Positions 28,456 to 41,018 are shown, counted from the stretch's first letter. The stretch is 64,000 bases of DNA from Torulaspora globosa (GCF_014133895.1 NC_050728.1:1-64000), one strand, 5' to 3'. Program-made: numbers and translations. Notes: generated by a model from the sequence alone, not told the origin.

Positions 28456-31400
28456 GCGATTTCATTGTCTAGAACTGCTCACGGTATCTGGAGCATCATT
28501 AATTGATATAGGTACCGTTTTGAAGACAAAGCTATCTTCTCCTTTAGATTTTGCAATTCCTGCTCGTCAGGTTTTCTAACTGTTCTAGATTTCTTTCTCA
28601 TTTCAGTTATTTCATATCAATGAGCTCAATGTTCTAGATTCCCATTTGAGAAGTAGCCACACGCTTTTTGAAGTTGATATGAAACGGGTCTACAGTGGAT
28701 AGCTGTTTTATCATAGAGGAAATCTTTTCGATCGTCAAAGATCGTCAAAGAGCAATCCATTAAAATTACGTCTACAACCGGGAATAAGCGATAGTCGTGA
28801 GTCTGCACAGAAAAGGCGATAAAAAATACCTTAATTAAACATTTAAACTTTTTAATCAATGCTCATATGGTAAGAAATATCATGTACTGGAGCTAATGTG
28901 TTTAGTGAAGCTATGCATGAATCAATTCGAATAGAATGTCGATCTGTTATCGAGACAATGACTCAAATAAAATTTGGCTTATGTCCCTTTTTATGTCTTG
29001 TCTCTGGATCACTTCTTTCATTGATTAGAAATTTTGATCTTCAGCAGAGCATATATCCGAGAATGCTGATTATGAACATGGTAGCGCACAAAAAAAGGTC
29101 CTAAATATCCAGCTGATCTTTTCAAGACAGCATTCTTTGGTTGCATTTCTTTGGATCGATATAAGGGCTTGTTGTTGTTTTCATGACAATAACTTGGTTA
29201 CTGTGTAAGGACTAAATCGATTTTGTACTAAATCTCATATACCCGTGTCTGCGATGTCAAGTTTTGTTGGGTTACTCCTTTTTGTGTATTTTTGCAGCTT
29301 GTCTTCTACTGGTAACTTCATCTTCTTTTATGAACCTTTCCGACGCAAGCCAAGAGCTGTTATGAAAGAAATATATTAAACTAAATGAGAGCGTCATATA
29401 ATTTTTATGAACTTTGCCTATCGATTGGTTCATGTTAGGCAAGCGCTATTTGGTAATGCCATGCGGCAACGGAAGAGGCAGAGGCTTGTCGGCGTTAAGA
29501 TGCGGCAAACTGACCTGAAATTAATTGAAACGGTATTTAATAGTTGTTCCATATTGAGGCATTAGAATCCTTTATGAGACATACAATAGAGTTTATATGT
29601 ATTGCGCGAAATTTAAGCTGGGTGTCGTATAATGGAAATTGTGCGCTACTACAGAAGAAGATACTAAACTCGTAGAATAGTTACCTCTTGCTCAAGAAAT
29701 TTCTGTATCACAAATAAAAATAGATTTAGTCACAAAAAGAACCGCATGACCTTATCTGGCGACTATCCAAATCCTTTAGCTGGATAAACCCAGAAACACG
29801 CGCAAGCCTATCACCGGTAACGTTCTTTCTAAGCACTATCCAATGCAACACTTTGACAGCTTCAAGATTCTGCGCGCAAGATAACTCACAAATTTGTTGC
29901 CTGAGGTTTCAAATGCTCTTGAGTGCTAAAAGATCATAGATCAATATCCAAACTCTGGTAGCATTTGCCCGAGCTTTTTATGTATTATATATACAATAAA
30001 ATCATGCGTTATATGAAATCGAACAAAATAGAGATTATATAATTATTTTGCTTGACTTATATGGGATTACTTTGATGCTTTTTAAATAATGATGATTAGA
30101 TAATTCATGAATAATTATGATGGCTTCATTTTTACTTTTATAATAAAGTATTGTTAGATACATCAACGAAAATAATGGCATTAAAGCCTTCTATTAAAAA
30201 TCCATTTCTTGTGAAAGAAAATCGTCTTTCAACCTCACTTCATTGATTTTTCGACAGATTTAGTACGATAATATACTATTATTTCTTCATAGGTATATAT
30301 TTTTTATTTATTTTCTGTGTAATGGAACATAAGAATCCTTGCTGAATACAGCAATATAATAATTATTATAAAAGCAATAATAAATAGAAACATGTACTTT
30401 ACGCAAACTAATTTTCGTTCTGATCCATTTTCGATGAGAGTAATTTTTTATATTTTGTGTCACTATGATATGATTTAAGTTCCGTAAATTTATACGCCTT
30501 AATTTTCTGTTAATAAAATTTCAGGATTAAATGTATCGAAAATATAACTTGTAGGTCAAAATTGCGTAGCAATTTAGAAGACTAGTTCAGATACTCTCAA
30601 AATCAAATTAATGGTAATCATGAACTTTATTTTACAATTGTAACTTTTTTCTCTAGCTATTTACATCACACATTTGTCTGATCTCATCTGCTATTTTTAT
30701 TTATGTACCTTTGCTCTAGGGTCTCATAAAAATAATCTAGAATTCTAACAATTCATATCCACAGATATATATTCACCCTAGCATCTTTGTTAGCTTTAAT
30801 TGGATTGTTTTCGGTTTAAGATTAATCGTCAGCAGGGTATTTATTATGATTGCGTTAGCAATTTTAGTTCTCACAATAATGCCTACTAATTTTTTCATCC
30901 TCAGTTTCGTTCTTTTAACCGATAACTTACTATTTTGTAGTTGAAAGATTTCTATTGCTATAGAGCAGAGTTACATTTCACCTATTTTAGCGAACCTTTT
31001 TACTTAAAGTATTCTTTGTACTTTCATTGATGGATACTGCATCTTAATATGCGACAAATTATATTTTTGTAATTTATTATTTAAACGGTGGCTCTACAAT
31101 GCGCCATGGAGGGTCCACTGGCCATATTATAGGTGATTTTTATAACTATACCATTACTTCAGGATTTTTCTGCTTATAGCTTTGAATAATGATATATTTT
31201 ACAATCTACCTCATTAATATTTGTCGTATCTGCAACTGAGCGAGATTATTGAAAGTCGTTAATATATAAGGTTCCGAAGGTAGAAGAAAGAGAATCATAA
31301 TTATTCTTTCTACGACATCAAGCTTTAGTTTTATCAAAATTAAGATAAATGTATAGCAAATTTTCAACTACTTCCTTCTCGCGCCGGCCTATGAGGACCA

Positions 31401-32908
31401 GCGCGGGACTAAAGTTAAGTAATAAGAATAGCTAATTCCATTAATCTAATAAATATAAAATATCAGACGATAACAGAGAATATTCAGTAGAGGACCAAAT
31501 AACTTGACTATTTTTTATTTTGATTGGCTAAATTACTTTATAAGTTGGAATATATGGTCTATGTGTGTAGTCTTCGAGAGAACCACGTTGCATTCTTCAA
31601 TATTGAAAAATAATAATATCCTACTAATTGAACCTGCGAATCGTTCTGGGTTCAGTTAAAAGCATGTTATTGAATAACTTAAGCCGCACTAATGGTGATA
31701 ACCGCGTCCTTTGTGGTTTGTGTCAGGATTTGGACATTTTTTTTTCTCAGTATATATGTTGTCCAGATTCACAGATGTAATTTATCAAAGAGTGGTAGGC
31801 TCCGCGGTACTGAATCTCTTCTTTCTTAAGGTCATTTTCAGTCATATATACAGAGAGCACGTTATACACTGCAATCAAGTACCCTCAATTTGACATTACC
31901 CGAAAACTCTGCGTGCTTTCTTTTTGGGTTCGTCACAGTTTTAGGTTTAAAATTAGATACCCGGTGTGGACGCAGTTCTGGCTATTTCAGCTGTTCGGTT
32001 TGAGCGCATGAGCAGGCACCAGTCAGGATCATTTTAGCTCTATCTTGCTCAAATTTGCTGCTTGGAGCGAGCATTGCCGACAGTCAATTCTACTAAGGAA
32101 CTATCCTAAAAGTTACAAAAATCTGGCGTTCCTGGAGATATTTGTGATACCATGGGTGTGCTTATGTAGATTCTAATTCTAGCGGCTTCATATCGTTAGT
32201 TTACTAGAGATTAGATTAGACTGCTCTTGGGATAGATACTAGCATCTCCCCACGAGTTTTCTAGAAAGGAGAACCTTTCAGCGTCAAACGTGGGGCTGTA
32301 CGACGGCTTTCGCCACTTCATTTGAAATCCGCTTATCGCTACTACAGCTTTGTGAGATAAGGCAATTAGGTCAATTCATTTTTTATTATAGCGGATAGAT
32401 CAAGGAAAAGCAAGCAGATTTACGCTAGAAGGACGCTGCCTATCGAATTTGTGAGAAAGGAGCATTCTGCTGCAGGATACATTTCATATTGAAAGCCACG
32501 AGGTGCAGCTGCCTAAGATAATCAGCTGATCTTTACACGGTTCGATCATCATCTAGTTAGCGTGTCACCGTGGAAAAACCAAAACCCTATTTCTATGAAG
32601 ATATCAGCTTTTCTAGATAGAGGCCATTTTAGAGCTACACCACGGCTCGACTTTGGTGCACGGCTGAATATAGTATCAGCGAACTGAATACGAGTTTGAA
32701 AGGGCAACCACTGTTCGCAGCTAGAGTCGATCGCCAAACTTTCAAGTTGCACGGTTGTTTCGTTTAAGATGACTTCTTATCTCGTCTTTTCCCGTCTCCG
32801 CTTACTTTGTTGCTCCTTCGCGAAAATCTTGATGAGATTTAAAAACAATGTCAACTTGAAGCCAACCAGAGATATTAACTGAAGTATAGCCTACTGGAGT
32901 CCGAAAAG
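28456..32908. other. AT-rich gene desert next to the cassette
   Basis: About 4.4 kb contains no frame that looks coding; the longest (28626-28859, 28898-29104, 31711-31893) are short and unconvincing. The part from about 29940 to 31700 is strikingly AT-rich. It includes an exact match to the ARS core WTTTAYRTTTW at 30446-30456 and one isolated GC-rich block at about 31378-31412. No tRNA was seen. Confidence 0.6.
30446..30456 (+). other. ARS consensus match
   Basis: TTTTATATTTT matches the 11-bp S. cerevisiae ARS core exactly, within AT-rich DNA about 2 kb from the cassette. A replication origin, possibly also acting with a silencer, is plausible but such matches also occur by chance in AT-rich DNA. 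Confidence 0.3.
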
Positions 32909-34168
32909 ATGACGCAGCTTGAGGATATATCAGAGCGGCTGCTAACCAGATCCCAAGAAGCCATCTTGCAATTAGAAATATGGATTCGAAGACAGCAACA
33001 TCTGCGCGAACTGGAAGATGACTCGATTGACAGGCTAGGAGATCAATATAACATATACATTGCGCAACTTAATTCGCTATGCATAAGATCCGAATACGTT
33101 CGTGATAAGTTGAATAAGGAGCGGGAGCGCCGTCTATCTTTGATTAACGACCGCAAGTATATTGAGAACTTAGTTCTTGAGTTCCAAGATATTACAATCA
33201 AGCTCAATGAGCTTGCGCATTGCCGAAGTTCTCATTCGACACCTTGTTCCAAATCTACCAGAAGCAGCTTAGATTCCTTCCAGCCTAGACCCTTGAAACT
33301 GACTGAACGTCATGGATCCAAGATCAGAGAAACTCGCGAATCTCCGCTAAAAAGAAAGCCCTTCATGCAGAATGTTGAATTTGCAGATATCCCAGAGTCT
33401 TCAAATTCGAAATGTCTATCATTGCCTGGATCGCCGGTAAAGGGAACAACGACTGAGAAGTCGATCCGAATGGCCAAATCGTATGATACTGGTCTGAGGC
33501 CTAAGAAAAAAAAGGCGTCAAATGGAGATGGCGATAACGAAATCAGGTCATTTTTCAAAGAAAATCAGCGCTTGTCGATAAGCTTTTTTGGAGAATATGA
33601 CGACGACGTCGATTCAACATCTGATCAAGATACTGTTATCTCAGTGAGCCCCGCTTGTCCGCCAAAAGGAGTACCTTTGCGAAGATATAACTCACATGAA
33701 AGCATATTTTCAACCAAAATTGAGCCTATCAACTTCGAAAAAGGTCATTCTTCATTCCTTCTCCCAGCCTCGACCAGGCCGTCGATGACAAGCGCGCGCG
33801 TGAGCAGTGCAGCCGTATTTTCCAGGACAACGGGACCAGGTAGTTCGAAGGATCTGCTTTCGACCTTTATTGCTGGGCACAGTGAAGCGCGAGTGATAAG
33901 TGGAAAAAGGCAGGAGACAAAATCGAGCTCCTTTTTTTCTCGATGGAACCTTTTTGGCAGTAGCTCAATACCGAACCAAGCAAAAGTCAATGATAATGCA
34001 AGTGCTGAGGTGCAGCGTAACTTTTCAAGTTCTTCATCGCTGGCAGCAATTTCTTCCATCAATATCTCACCGCCACGCTCGAAAATACCCGTATTTGATA
34101 GCCTGATATCGTATGATGACCTTCGTGATGCTTTAGACACAGAGCTCATTTTAGCGGCTGAGCTCTGA
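32909..34168 (+). CDS. VAC17: Vac17, vacuole-specific myosin V receptor
   Basis: The 419-residue protein matches the size of S. cerevisiae Vac17 (423) and sits in the same place, beside MRC1. Vac17 links Vac8 on the vacuole to the Myo2 tail and so drives vacuole inheritance into the bud. The N-terminal 100 residues are predicted coiled coil (Myo2-binding part in the family). The rest is Ser-rich with the phrase LSISFFGEYDDD. Several Ser/Thr-Pro sites (RESPLKRK, GSPVKG, SPPRSK) suit cyclin-dependent kinase control. Identification rests on length, architecture and synteny because Vac17 diverges fast. It converges with MRC1, with 81 bp between the stop codons. Confidence 0.8.
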   Translation: MTQLEDISERLLTRSQEAILQLEIWIRRQQHLRELEDDSIDRLGDQYNIYIAQLNSLCIRSEYVRDKLNKERERRLSLINDRKYIENLVLEFQDITIKLNELAHCRSSHSTPCSKSTRSSLDSFQPRPLKLTERHGSKIRETRESPLKRKPFMQNVEFADIPESSNSKCLSLPGSPVKGTTTEKSIRMAKSYDTGLRPKKKKASNGDGDNEIRSFFKENQRLSISFFGEYDDDVDSTSDQDTVISVSPACPPKGVPLRRYNSHESIFSTKIEPINFEKGHSSFLLPASTRPSMTSARVSSAAVFSRTTGPGSSKDLLSTFIAGHSEARVISGKRQETKSSSFFSRWNLFGSSSIPNQAKVNDNASAEVQRNFSSSSSLAAISSINISPPRSKIPVFDSLISYDDLRDALDTELILAAEL

Positions 34169-34249
34169 TATATTTTTGGAACTTTTTTGGTTGTAATTTA
34201 GACTATGTATTATTGATAATGGAGAGATAGATTTAGCGTCATGTTCAAC

Positions 34250-37015
34250 TTACGTTTCGAAGCTGCTGTCGAAACTTCCAAAAATCTTACGTTTTCCAAG
34301 GGATGCCAATTCGTCCAGTTTGGGTTTGAGAGGCCTGTTTGCTTTGGGGGCAACAAGCTTTCGCATTTTAGCCAGGTAGGTAATTGAAGTCTTACTTCCG
34401 CCAACTGTCCTGTATGACTTAGAAACAGTAACTGTCTTCTTCCCATTTTTGAGCTTGTTTTCTAGGTCCGACCTATCACCGAACGACTTGACTACGGAGA
34501 TGTAACGACCTTCAGCTGGGAGAGTATATGAGTAGTCTTCTTCTTCAGTTTTGGCCGAATGAGGGTTATCCAAAGATTTCACAGAGCTGCTTCGCTTTAG
34601 GTTGAGCAAATCAGTTCCTAAACCATCTTCTCCAGCGGGTTGTGTAACGTCAAATTCGCCGCTGTCTCTGCTACCATTCAAGAAAGATAACCTTTCTAGG
34701 ACAAACTCTCGAGAAATTGCAACCGTCTCCTTCGTATCATGTTTATCATCTTGAGCTTCAACCTTCTGCGCTTGATTTTCAAATGGACCATTTTCCATCA
34801 AATCTTCAAGCATGCTGTCAAAAAACGCCTTGGATTTCGTATTCTTCAGAAGCTCCGAATTGCTTTGTCCGAACTGAAGTCTCTTTTTCCTCATTGTTTC
34901 TAATCGTTTCCTCCTGTAGTTTCGAAGTTCATCATCCTCATAATCACTTAGTTCCAGTTGTAAGTCGTTGTTGCGCCTCTTTCTGAACCCGCCGTTCTTT
35001 AGGTCATTAAGTATTTTGTTGACTGTTTTTAAATCTGTTTCTTTGTTTTCTGCAATAAGCAACTGTCGTATTTGATTCGCATTGGATGTTGTGTGAGAGA
35101 AATCATCGATCATCTTCTCGAGGTCAGAATCGTAATTATCGATGCTTTCTCCTTCGGCACCACCTAATCCATGCCATTCATCGTCTGATTCTTCGGCTTC
35201 CATATCGAACATATTGCTTACGCCGCTTTTTCTCATTTCGTTTATTTCTTGACTCTCCTTCAGCGCTCTCCGTTTCATCTCCTCTTTGATGAAATTTCTG
35301 TGTTCCCTTTCTAATTCTTCAGTAACAGGTTGGGTATCCTCGTCTCCACTATAGTGACTTTCTTCACTGACACTTTTTGTAGATAGATTTCCTCCATATG
35401 AACCAAGATCTATACCTTCTTTGATCGAGTCATCGTTTTCGTCGCTCAAGTCATTTTCGCTGAGAATTAGAGTCTTATGAGCTCTAACCTTACTTCTCGA
35501 TATATTTTCATCGTCACTTTCATATATTGGATCGGCATTTTCTGCTGGTGTCTTTTGGGCTTGTAAGGACGTTTCATCTTGGTCTGACTCAAAATTCGAG
35601 TCGTCAGAATTACTTCCGGAGAGAGAAAATCTATCGCTTTCAACTTCTTGAGATTTATTAGAGTGCATTAAAGTAAATCCTTCCTTATCTGCTTTCTGAG
35701 GAGACGAAGTTCGTACGCTTCTATTATCTTTTTCTCTTTCACGCATTCTTATACGTTTATTACGAGCGATTTCTTGTTCCAACAGATTCTCAACCATCTC
35801 CTTTTCCTTTTCGATGTCTTGCAACTTCATCCCATGTCGTTCTACCATCTCCTTTTGGCATTGAATAATCTGCTCCTTAGAAGCTTTCCTAAGATTGCTT
35901 ATCAATGCAGTGAGAGACGCTCCTCCTCCGCGAGCTTTGGTTCGCACCTTCCGCTTTGATATTCGTGCTCTAATTTCCAGCACAGTTGCCTTAGACGCAA
36001 ATGATGGCGATACTCTGTCATCTTCGCTACTCTCACTCTCCGAAGAGAGTGCAATGCCATGGTGCTGCTCCAGTTGTTGTTTGAGCTCGCGCTCATATGC
36101 ATTAAGCGACCCTGATTTATGTACTGTCCTGCTTCTCTGTTCAAGTTCATCACTGTTCTGCGTATTGTGGATCGCCACTGTCTGCTGATATGGCACTTCG
36201 GAATCTGAATCACTACTATTATCAAAATCTTTCATAAAAGCTTCTCGAGAAAAAACTACATTCTTTTGAGATGTTGCTTTTTGGGCTTCAAACTTTGTGT
36301 ATGTTGGTTCGTTTTCATTTTTCAGTTGTTCTTGAATCTCATGGATCTTCAGTTTTGTAGGGTCATCAAAATCTGCTGCTGTCGATTGTAAATCATTGCA
36401 TGATACAGCGTCATCATCGCAGGGCGTTAATATTTGAGGGACCTCAGAAGACTTGGTCTGCGACACAATTTTCGCCGTTCCCTCTGAAGCTTGTTTCGGC
36501 TCCTTCATGGGTGAAATCAGTTGCGTTCTTGCCTCAGCTGAGCACTCGAGAATAGGCTGAGTCATTCCATCAGCATTCGAACCTGCATCTGAAATAGTCA
36601 TGGACCTACGTCTCCGAAAGGCTTCGTCAGCGGTCGGAGGGCTTTTTAGCCCTTCTTGCTTGCCAATAAGGCCATCATTAATAGCATGTAATACAGGTTT
36701 CTCATTGGTTTTTGGCTTAGGCTGTATCACCTTTTGATTCCATTCTTTCGCTGTCAAAGTTTCCGTTTCCACCTCTTCAGCGTCGCCATACAGGTTAGAA
36801 AGCATTGAAGTCTCACTGAAATGTACTGTTTCGCAGCTCTCATTATCCAACCTCTTTTTCACCCTGTTTAATACATCACTTTGAAACAGAAATCCATCTC
36901 CAAGAACAGCTGAAAGGGATGCCTCAGGTGGTTCGTCATCGTGCCGTAAAACCTTTTTATAAGTGGTTTTCCTTCTTGTCTTTGCAGCATCTAAATCCTG
37001 AAGTAGTTGATCCAT
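34250..37015 (-). CDS. MRC1: Mrc1, replication checkpoint mediator (Claspin homologue)
   Basis: This 921-residue, highly acidic, Ser-rich protein corresponds to Mrc1, which travels with the replisome, activates Rad53 when forks stall, and supports normal fork speed. The conserved Mrc1 core appears around residues 610-750 (DNYDSDLEKMIDDF, IRQLLIAENKE, LRNYRRKRLETMRKKR). Earlier there are coiled, basic helices (VENLLEQEIARNKRIRMR). The family is phosphorylated by Mec1 at SQ/TQ sites. It is somewhat shorter than S. cerevisiae Mrc1 (about 1096). Two MCB boxes upstream predict G1/S expression. It lies between VAC17 and KRR1 exactly as in S. cerevisiae. Confidence 0.92.
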   Translation of the reverse strand: MDQLLQDLDAAKTRRKTTYKKVLRHDDEPPEASLSAVLGDGFLFQSDVLNRVKKRLDNESCETVHFSETSMLSNLYGDAEEVETETLTAKEWNQKVIQPKPKTNEKPVLHAINDGLIGKQEGLKSPPTADEAFRRRRSMTISDAGSNADGMTQPILECSAEARTQLISPMKEPKQASEGTAKIVSQTKSSEVPQILTPCDDDAVSCNDLQSTAADFDDPTKLKIHEIQEQLKNENEPTYTKFEAQKATSQKNVVFSREAFMKDFDNSSDSDSEVPYQQTVAIHNTQNSDELEQRSRTVHKSGSLNAYERELKQQLEQHHGIALSSESESSEDDRVSPSFASKATVLEIRARISKRKVRTKARGGGASLTALISNLRKASKEQIIQCQKEMVERHGMKLQDIEKEKEMVENLLEQEIARNKRIRMREREKDNRSVRTSSPQKADKEGFTLMHSNKSQEVESDRFSLSGSNSDDSNFESDQDETSLQAQKTPAENADPIYESDDENISRSKVRAHKTLILSENDLSDENDDSIKEGIDLGSYGGNLSTKSVSEESHYSGDEDTQPVTEELEREHRNFIKEEMKRRALKESQEINEMRKSGVSNMFDMEAEESDDEWHGLGGAEGESIDNYDSDLEKMIDDFSHTTSNANQIRQLLIAENKETDLKTVNKILNDLKNGGFRKRRNNDLQLELSDYEDDELRNYRRKRLETMRKKRLQFGQSNSELLKNTKSKAFFDSMLEDLMENGPFENQAQKVEAQDDKHDTKETVAISREFVLERLSFLNGSRDSGEFDVTQPAGEDGLGTDLLNLKRSSSVKSLDNPHSAKTEEEDYSYTLPAEGRYISVVKSFGDRSDLENKLKNGKKTVTVSKSYRTVGGSKTSITYLAKMRKLVAPKANRPLKPKLDELASLGKRKIFGSFDSSFET

Positions 37016-37115
37016 TGTTCAACCGGCTTGATGCTTCAAATGTAGCGTACTCGTTCGAATGTCTCTCACTAATAGTTTAAATTGTCATCGCAGCCCGCCA
37101 CTAGAGGTTTTATCG

Positions 37116-37147
37116 ACGCGTCTTTCAAAATTTAATGACAGACGCGT
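37116..37147. promoter_or_regulatory. Two MCB (MBF) boxes upstream of MRC1
   Basis: ACGCGT occurs at 37116-37121 and 37142-37147, 101 and 127 bp upstream of the MRC1 ATG. Paired MCB boxes are the standard G1/S control element of yeast replication genes. Confidence 0.75.
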
Positions 37148-37212
37148 CAGAATGGTAAGAAAATCAGCTACGAAATGTTTAATCGAATGACTCTACAGTT
37201 CAATTCTTCTAT

Positions 37213-38289
<1,077 letters not shown>

Positions 38290-38298
38290 TCACCTTGG

Positions 38299-38327
38299 GC
38301 GATGAGATGACTTTCGAAAATTTTTCA
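38299..38327. promoter_or_regulatory. PAC and RRPE motifs between KRR1 and ADF1
   Basis: GCGATGAGAT (PAC, 38299-38308) and, on the minus strand, TGAAAAATTTTC (RRPE, about 38316-38327) are both exact consensus matches, 50-80 bp upstream of the KRR1 ATG. This pair marks ribosome-biogenesis promoters. Confidence 0.85.
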
Positions 38328-38476
38328 CTATTGCCTTTTCTTACGCTGATCACTGTAAAAGCATCGGAAAAAGAGCAACTTTTCACTACCATGACTACCT
38401 ATGATCAGAAAATAACCCGATTGGCACCGATAGAGACAGATCCGATTTTGGCCAGGTTGCTACGAGTTTCGCAAGG

Positions 38477-38809
38477 ATGACGATAAAGAATAAGGCGAAG
38501 AAGGTCAGCAAACTCCCACCCAAGCAAAAAGGCAGGAAGATACCGTTATTGCGAAAAGACACCAAAAAGACTAAGCTGAAGGTTGAGAACTTAAACAAAG
38601 AAGGAAGTGATATAGCAGAAATCGTTAGGCTCAGTGCAGTTGGGGTCATACGACGGGCTACATGCAGTCTGAATACACTGGAAAACAAAAGTTTGCAAAG
38701 TGATTGGAAGAAGGACAAAAGGATCCAGGAAAAGGCGAACGCCAAGAAGCAGGAAATCGCTGACAAACTCGAAAAGCAGATAGAGTCAATTTCAAGCTTT
38801 TCGCTGTGA
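38477..38809 (+). CDS. ADF1: Adf1-like small basic protein
   Basis: The 110-residue protein has a Lys/Arg-rich first third (KNKAKKVSKLPPKQKGRK) and ends LEKQIESISSFSL, matching the C-terminus of S. cerevisiae Adf1 (113 residues). The length, the divergent position beside KRR1 and the next gene (MIC10) all agree with the ADF1 locus. Adf1 is a poorly characterised nuclear protein, reported as a repressor of the antisense gene MDF1. A charged C-terminal helix is likely. The sequence is otherwise fast-evolving. It starts 229 bp from the KRR1 start and may share the PAC/RRPE promoter. Confidence 0.85.
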   Translation: MTIKNKAKKVSKLPPKQKGRKIPLLRKDTKKTKLKVENLNKEGSDIAEIVRLSAVGVIRRATCSLNTLENKSLQSDWKKDKRIQEKANAKKQEIADKLEKQIESISSFSL

Positions 38810-38965
38810 AGAACTGAACATGCATGGCCGCCTGCAGGTGAGCAGCAGCGATCAAATTTTCGATATAAATTTTATATGTAGCATATACAGAGTTGTGGTT
38901 GCCTAGATGGAATAAATGATATAGTAGAAATAGTTGACAAGATTGATCCTTCATGCATATTCAAG

Positions 38966-39220
38966 TTAGGCCTTGACTGACCTTAGTCCGGCAGCGGAGC
39001 GGAAGATGGCATCTCCTTCAGCATAGCCTCTGCCAAGACCAAAGCCTATACCTAGCCAAACAGGGAAAGCACGGCGTTTGAAGAAAAGCACAGAGCCTAC
39101 TACACCGACGCCAAAACCGAGGCCTGTCTTTACCAACATGTTCGAGAGGACAACATCCCACTTATCATTAAGGATACTCTTGTTGGGTGTGGTAACCTGT
39201 AACTCCGGCTTTTCAGACAT
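38966..39220 (-). CDS. MIC10: Mic10, MICOS subunit of the inner mitochondrial membrane
   Basis: The 84-residue protein is Mic10 (Mos1), the core MICOS subunit that bends the inner membrane at crista junctions and forms oligomers. Two glycine-rich membrane hairpin segments are visible: [16 protein letters not shown] and [15 protein letters not shown], both with the family's GxGxG motifs. The ATG at 39220 ([15 protein letters not shown]) gives the usual short N-terminus; the frame is open 9 codons upstream without a better start. The length and position between ADF1 and PEX34 match S. cerevisiae YCL057C-A. Confidence 0.96.
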   Translation of the reverse strand: MSEKPELQVTTPNKSILNDKWDVVLSNMLVKTGLGFGVGVVGSVLFFKRRAFPVWLGIGFGLGRGYAEGDAIFRSAAGLRSVKA

Positions 39221-39779
39221 TCTCCAATAATTTCGACGACAGGTCAAGAGCGCTGACTGCTAACAGTTGTAATTGATGCTTGTCCTAGACTTCGAGTTTA
39301 GACTACTTCACCTCTCCTGCCATTAGACATTGTTAGATCACGGTCGGGTAACGTTTGTAGATTTTCTCTAGACTATGATTGGCCTGTCATGAGCTAAAGT
39401 AAGCTCGATGAAGACTTTTAAGGCGGTATAGAAGCATCCGATACTTTTCTACCCCATTTATCTAATTAAGTGAGCCCATATAATAGTGGTGCTTCGTGGG
39501 CTTTGCTTCTCGTGCGCAGGGCCGACCTTAAAGGCACTTTAGCAAAGGTATCATATTCTTGAAATCTTAAAAACGGACGGACTATTCCATACCTGCTGCG
39601 AGCAGTCCTTGTAGCATTAATCGAAGCGGCTGGAATGACTGGAAAGTTTATCGCAGGCGTCAAGAATTACTGACGCATGCTAAAGCCCACTACTAGTGTC
39701 ATGGTTAAGATGGCATTACAGTTCTGGTCCACCATGAGAATGTATATTTCACGTCAAATCAACTAAGTTCCAATAAACC
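39221..39779. other. Intergenic region MIC10-PEX34
   Basis: No gene visible. It combines the MIC10 promoter and the PEX34 3' flank. A 65-codon minus-strand frame at 39466-39663 has no family features. Confidence 0.5.
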
Positions 39780-40349
39780 TCAAATGTCTAATGATGAGCT
39801 TGTGCCGAACGCAACTAATCTCAAAACTGTGACGAAATTGGAAATAGGCTCCAGCACTCGCCTCCACCTTCTGGGTAGCCTTATTTTGAAAACGTCCACT
39901 GCAACAATAATGAGGTACAGGGTATTCTGAAGAACCTCGAACATAATAGCTTTAATCATCAAAGAGCTCTTTTGCAGCATTGTGGACAGTTTTTCTTTCA
40001 GAACATCTTTTACAAGCCCCGTTTCACTCTTACCCATACTTTTGAGCTCCTTCTTTAGCTTTACACGATCCTGCAGGATTCTGAACAACTGTCGTAGACA
40101 TCTTCTTATCGAGAGCACCAGCGTGACAAACCACAATTTAGATCCCCAGTCGCCCTTGTTCAGATGCCTGTAGAGAACATTTTGCTCGGTTATGATTCCC
40201 AAACTCTTGGCAAAATATACGTTGTCAAAGAAACTGCACACTGACTCTAAGCCAGTGATGAGGCTGTCCTCGAACCAGGGCAATCTCGAGTCACCTGTAG
40301 AGATATTATCCCGCTTATAACTGGAAGAATTATATTCCTTGGATGTCAT
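39780..40349 (-). CDS. PEX34: Pex34-like peroxisomal membrane protein
   Basis: The 189-residue protein matches S. cerevisiae Pex34 by position (between MIC10 and KAR4) and by the block LESVCSFFDNVYFAKSLGI, a Pex11-family feature. Pex34 acts with Pex11, Pex25 and Pex27 in controlling peroxisome number. It has several hydrophobic stretches (KLWFVTLVLSIRRCLRQLF, VLQNTLYLIIVAVDVFKI) suitable for membrane association and a basic central helix. It is longer than the S. cerevisiae protein (144), mostly at both ends. The ATG at 40349 is the only good start. Confidence 0.85.
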   Translation of the reverse strand: MTSKEYNSSSYKRDNISTGDSRLPWFEDSLITGLESVCSFFDNVYFAKSLGIITEQNVLYRHLNKGDWGSKLWFVTLVLSIRRCLRQLFRILQDRVKLKKELKSMGKSETGLVKDVLKEKLSTMLQKSSLMIKAIMFEVLQNTLYLIIVAVDVFKIRLPRRWRRVLEPISNFVTVLRLVAFGTSSSLDI

Positions 40350-41018
40350 GATATTTCAAGTTCATATGACGCACACGCATCGCTCCAGATAGCTTGCTGA
40401 AGCTCATATTTATGAGGACGGTCCCTCATCGAAGCACATACATAACCAACAAAGCTGTTTGTCCGGTATCTCGCTCGTCCGGTAGTGCCAGGGTCTGTCC
40501 GGACTGCTGCCTCTTCTATAATAGCTCATCAGAAAAGCACTTTGATGGACACCGAAGAGGAAAGCCGGTGCATGATGGATTGTGCACCCACTTGACTAAT
40601 GAGATTAATCTCGAGATACACGTACAGTGATCCAATATGAGAGATCTACCGTAGAATAGCCATGTCCGGTTCATGAGATCTGTTACCCTCTCTTCTTATG
40701 TTTCTTTAGCCAATTAAATGCTTCACTCCGTGCACCCTCGCGACACGAAAGATTTAATTTCATGTCGGACAAACATCACTTTCTTTCAACTCCTCACCAC
40801 TTTTTCGAAAAAAAAAGTTTTTTTAAGCTTCCAAACTAACTTGGTCACTGTACACGACCAGATATCTAGGGTCAAAAGTTAGGGCTTCAAGTTAACTTGC
40901 GTTCTTGAGCACTAGCCTGAAAATCATACAGAGGTCTGCGAATAGTCGTGTCTGCCTGCGTGCGTGTGAGCATCATTGGTTATTTTTGACGCCTTCATTG
41001 AGCAGCTCAAAAAGGTAG
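40350..41018. other. Divergent promoter region PEX34 / unassigned gene
   Basis: It is flanked by a minus-strand and a plus-strand gene start. A 78-codon frame at 40394-40630 looks accidental. No known motif stands out. Confidence 0.45.

Noticed and set aside
28456..32908. Centromere in the AT-rich desert
   Set aside because: No CDEIII-like TTTCCGAA core flanked by an AT-rich CDEII and a CDEI box was found.
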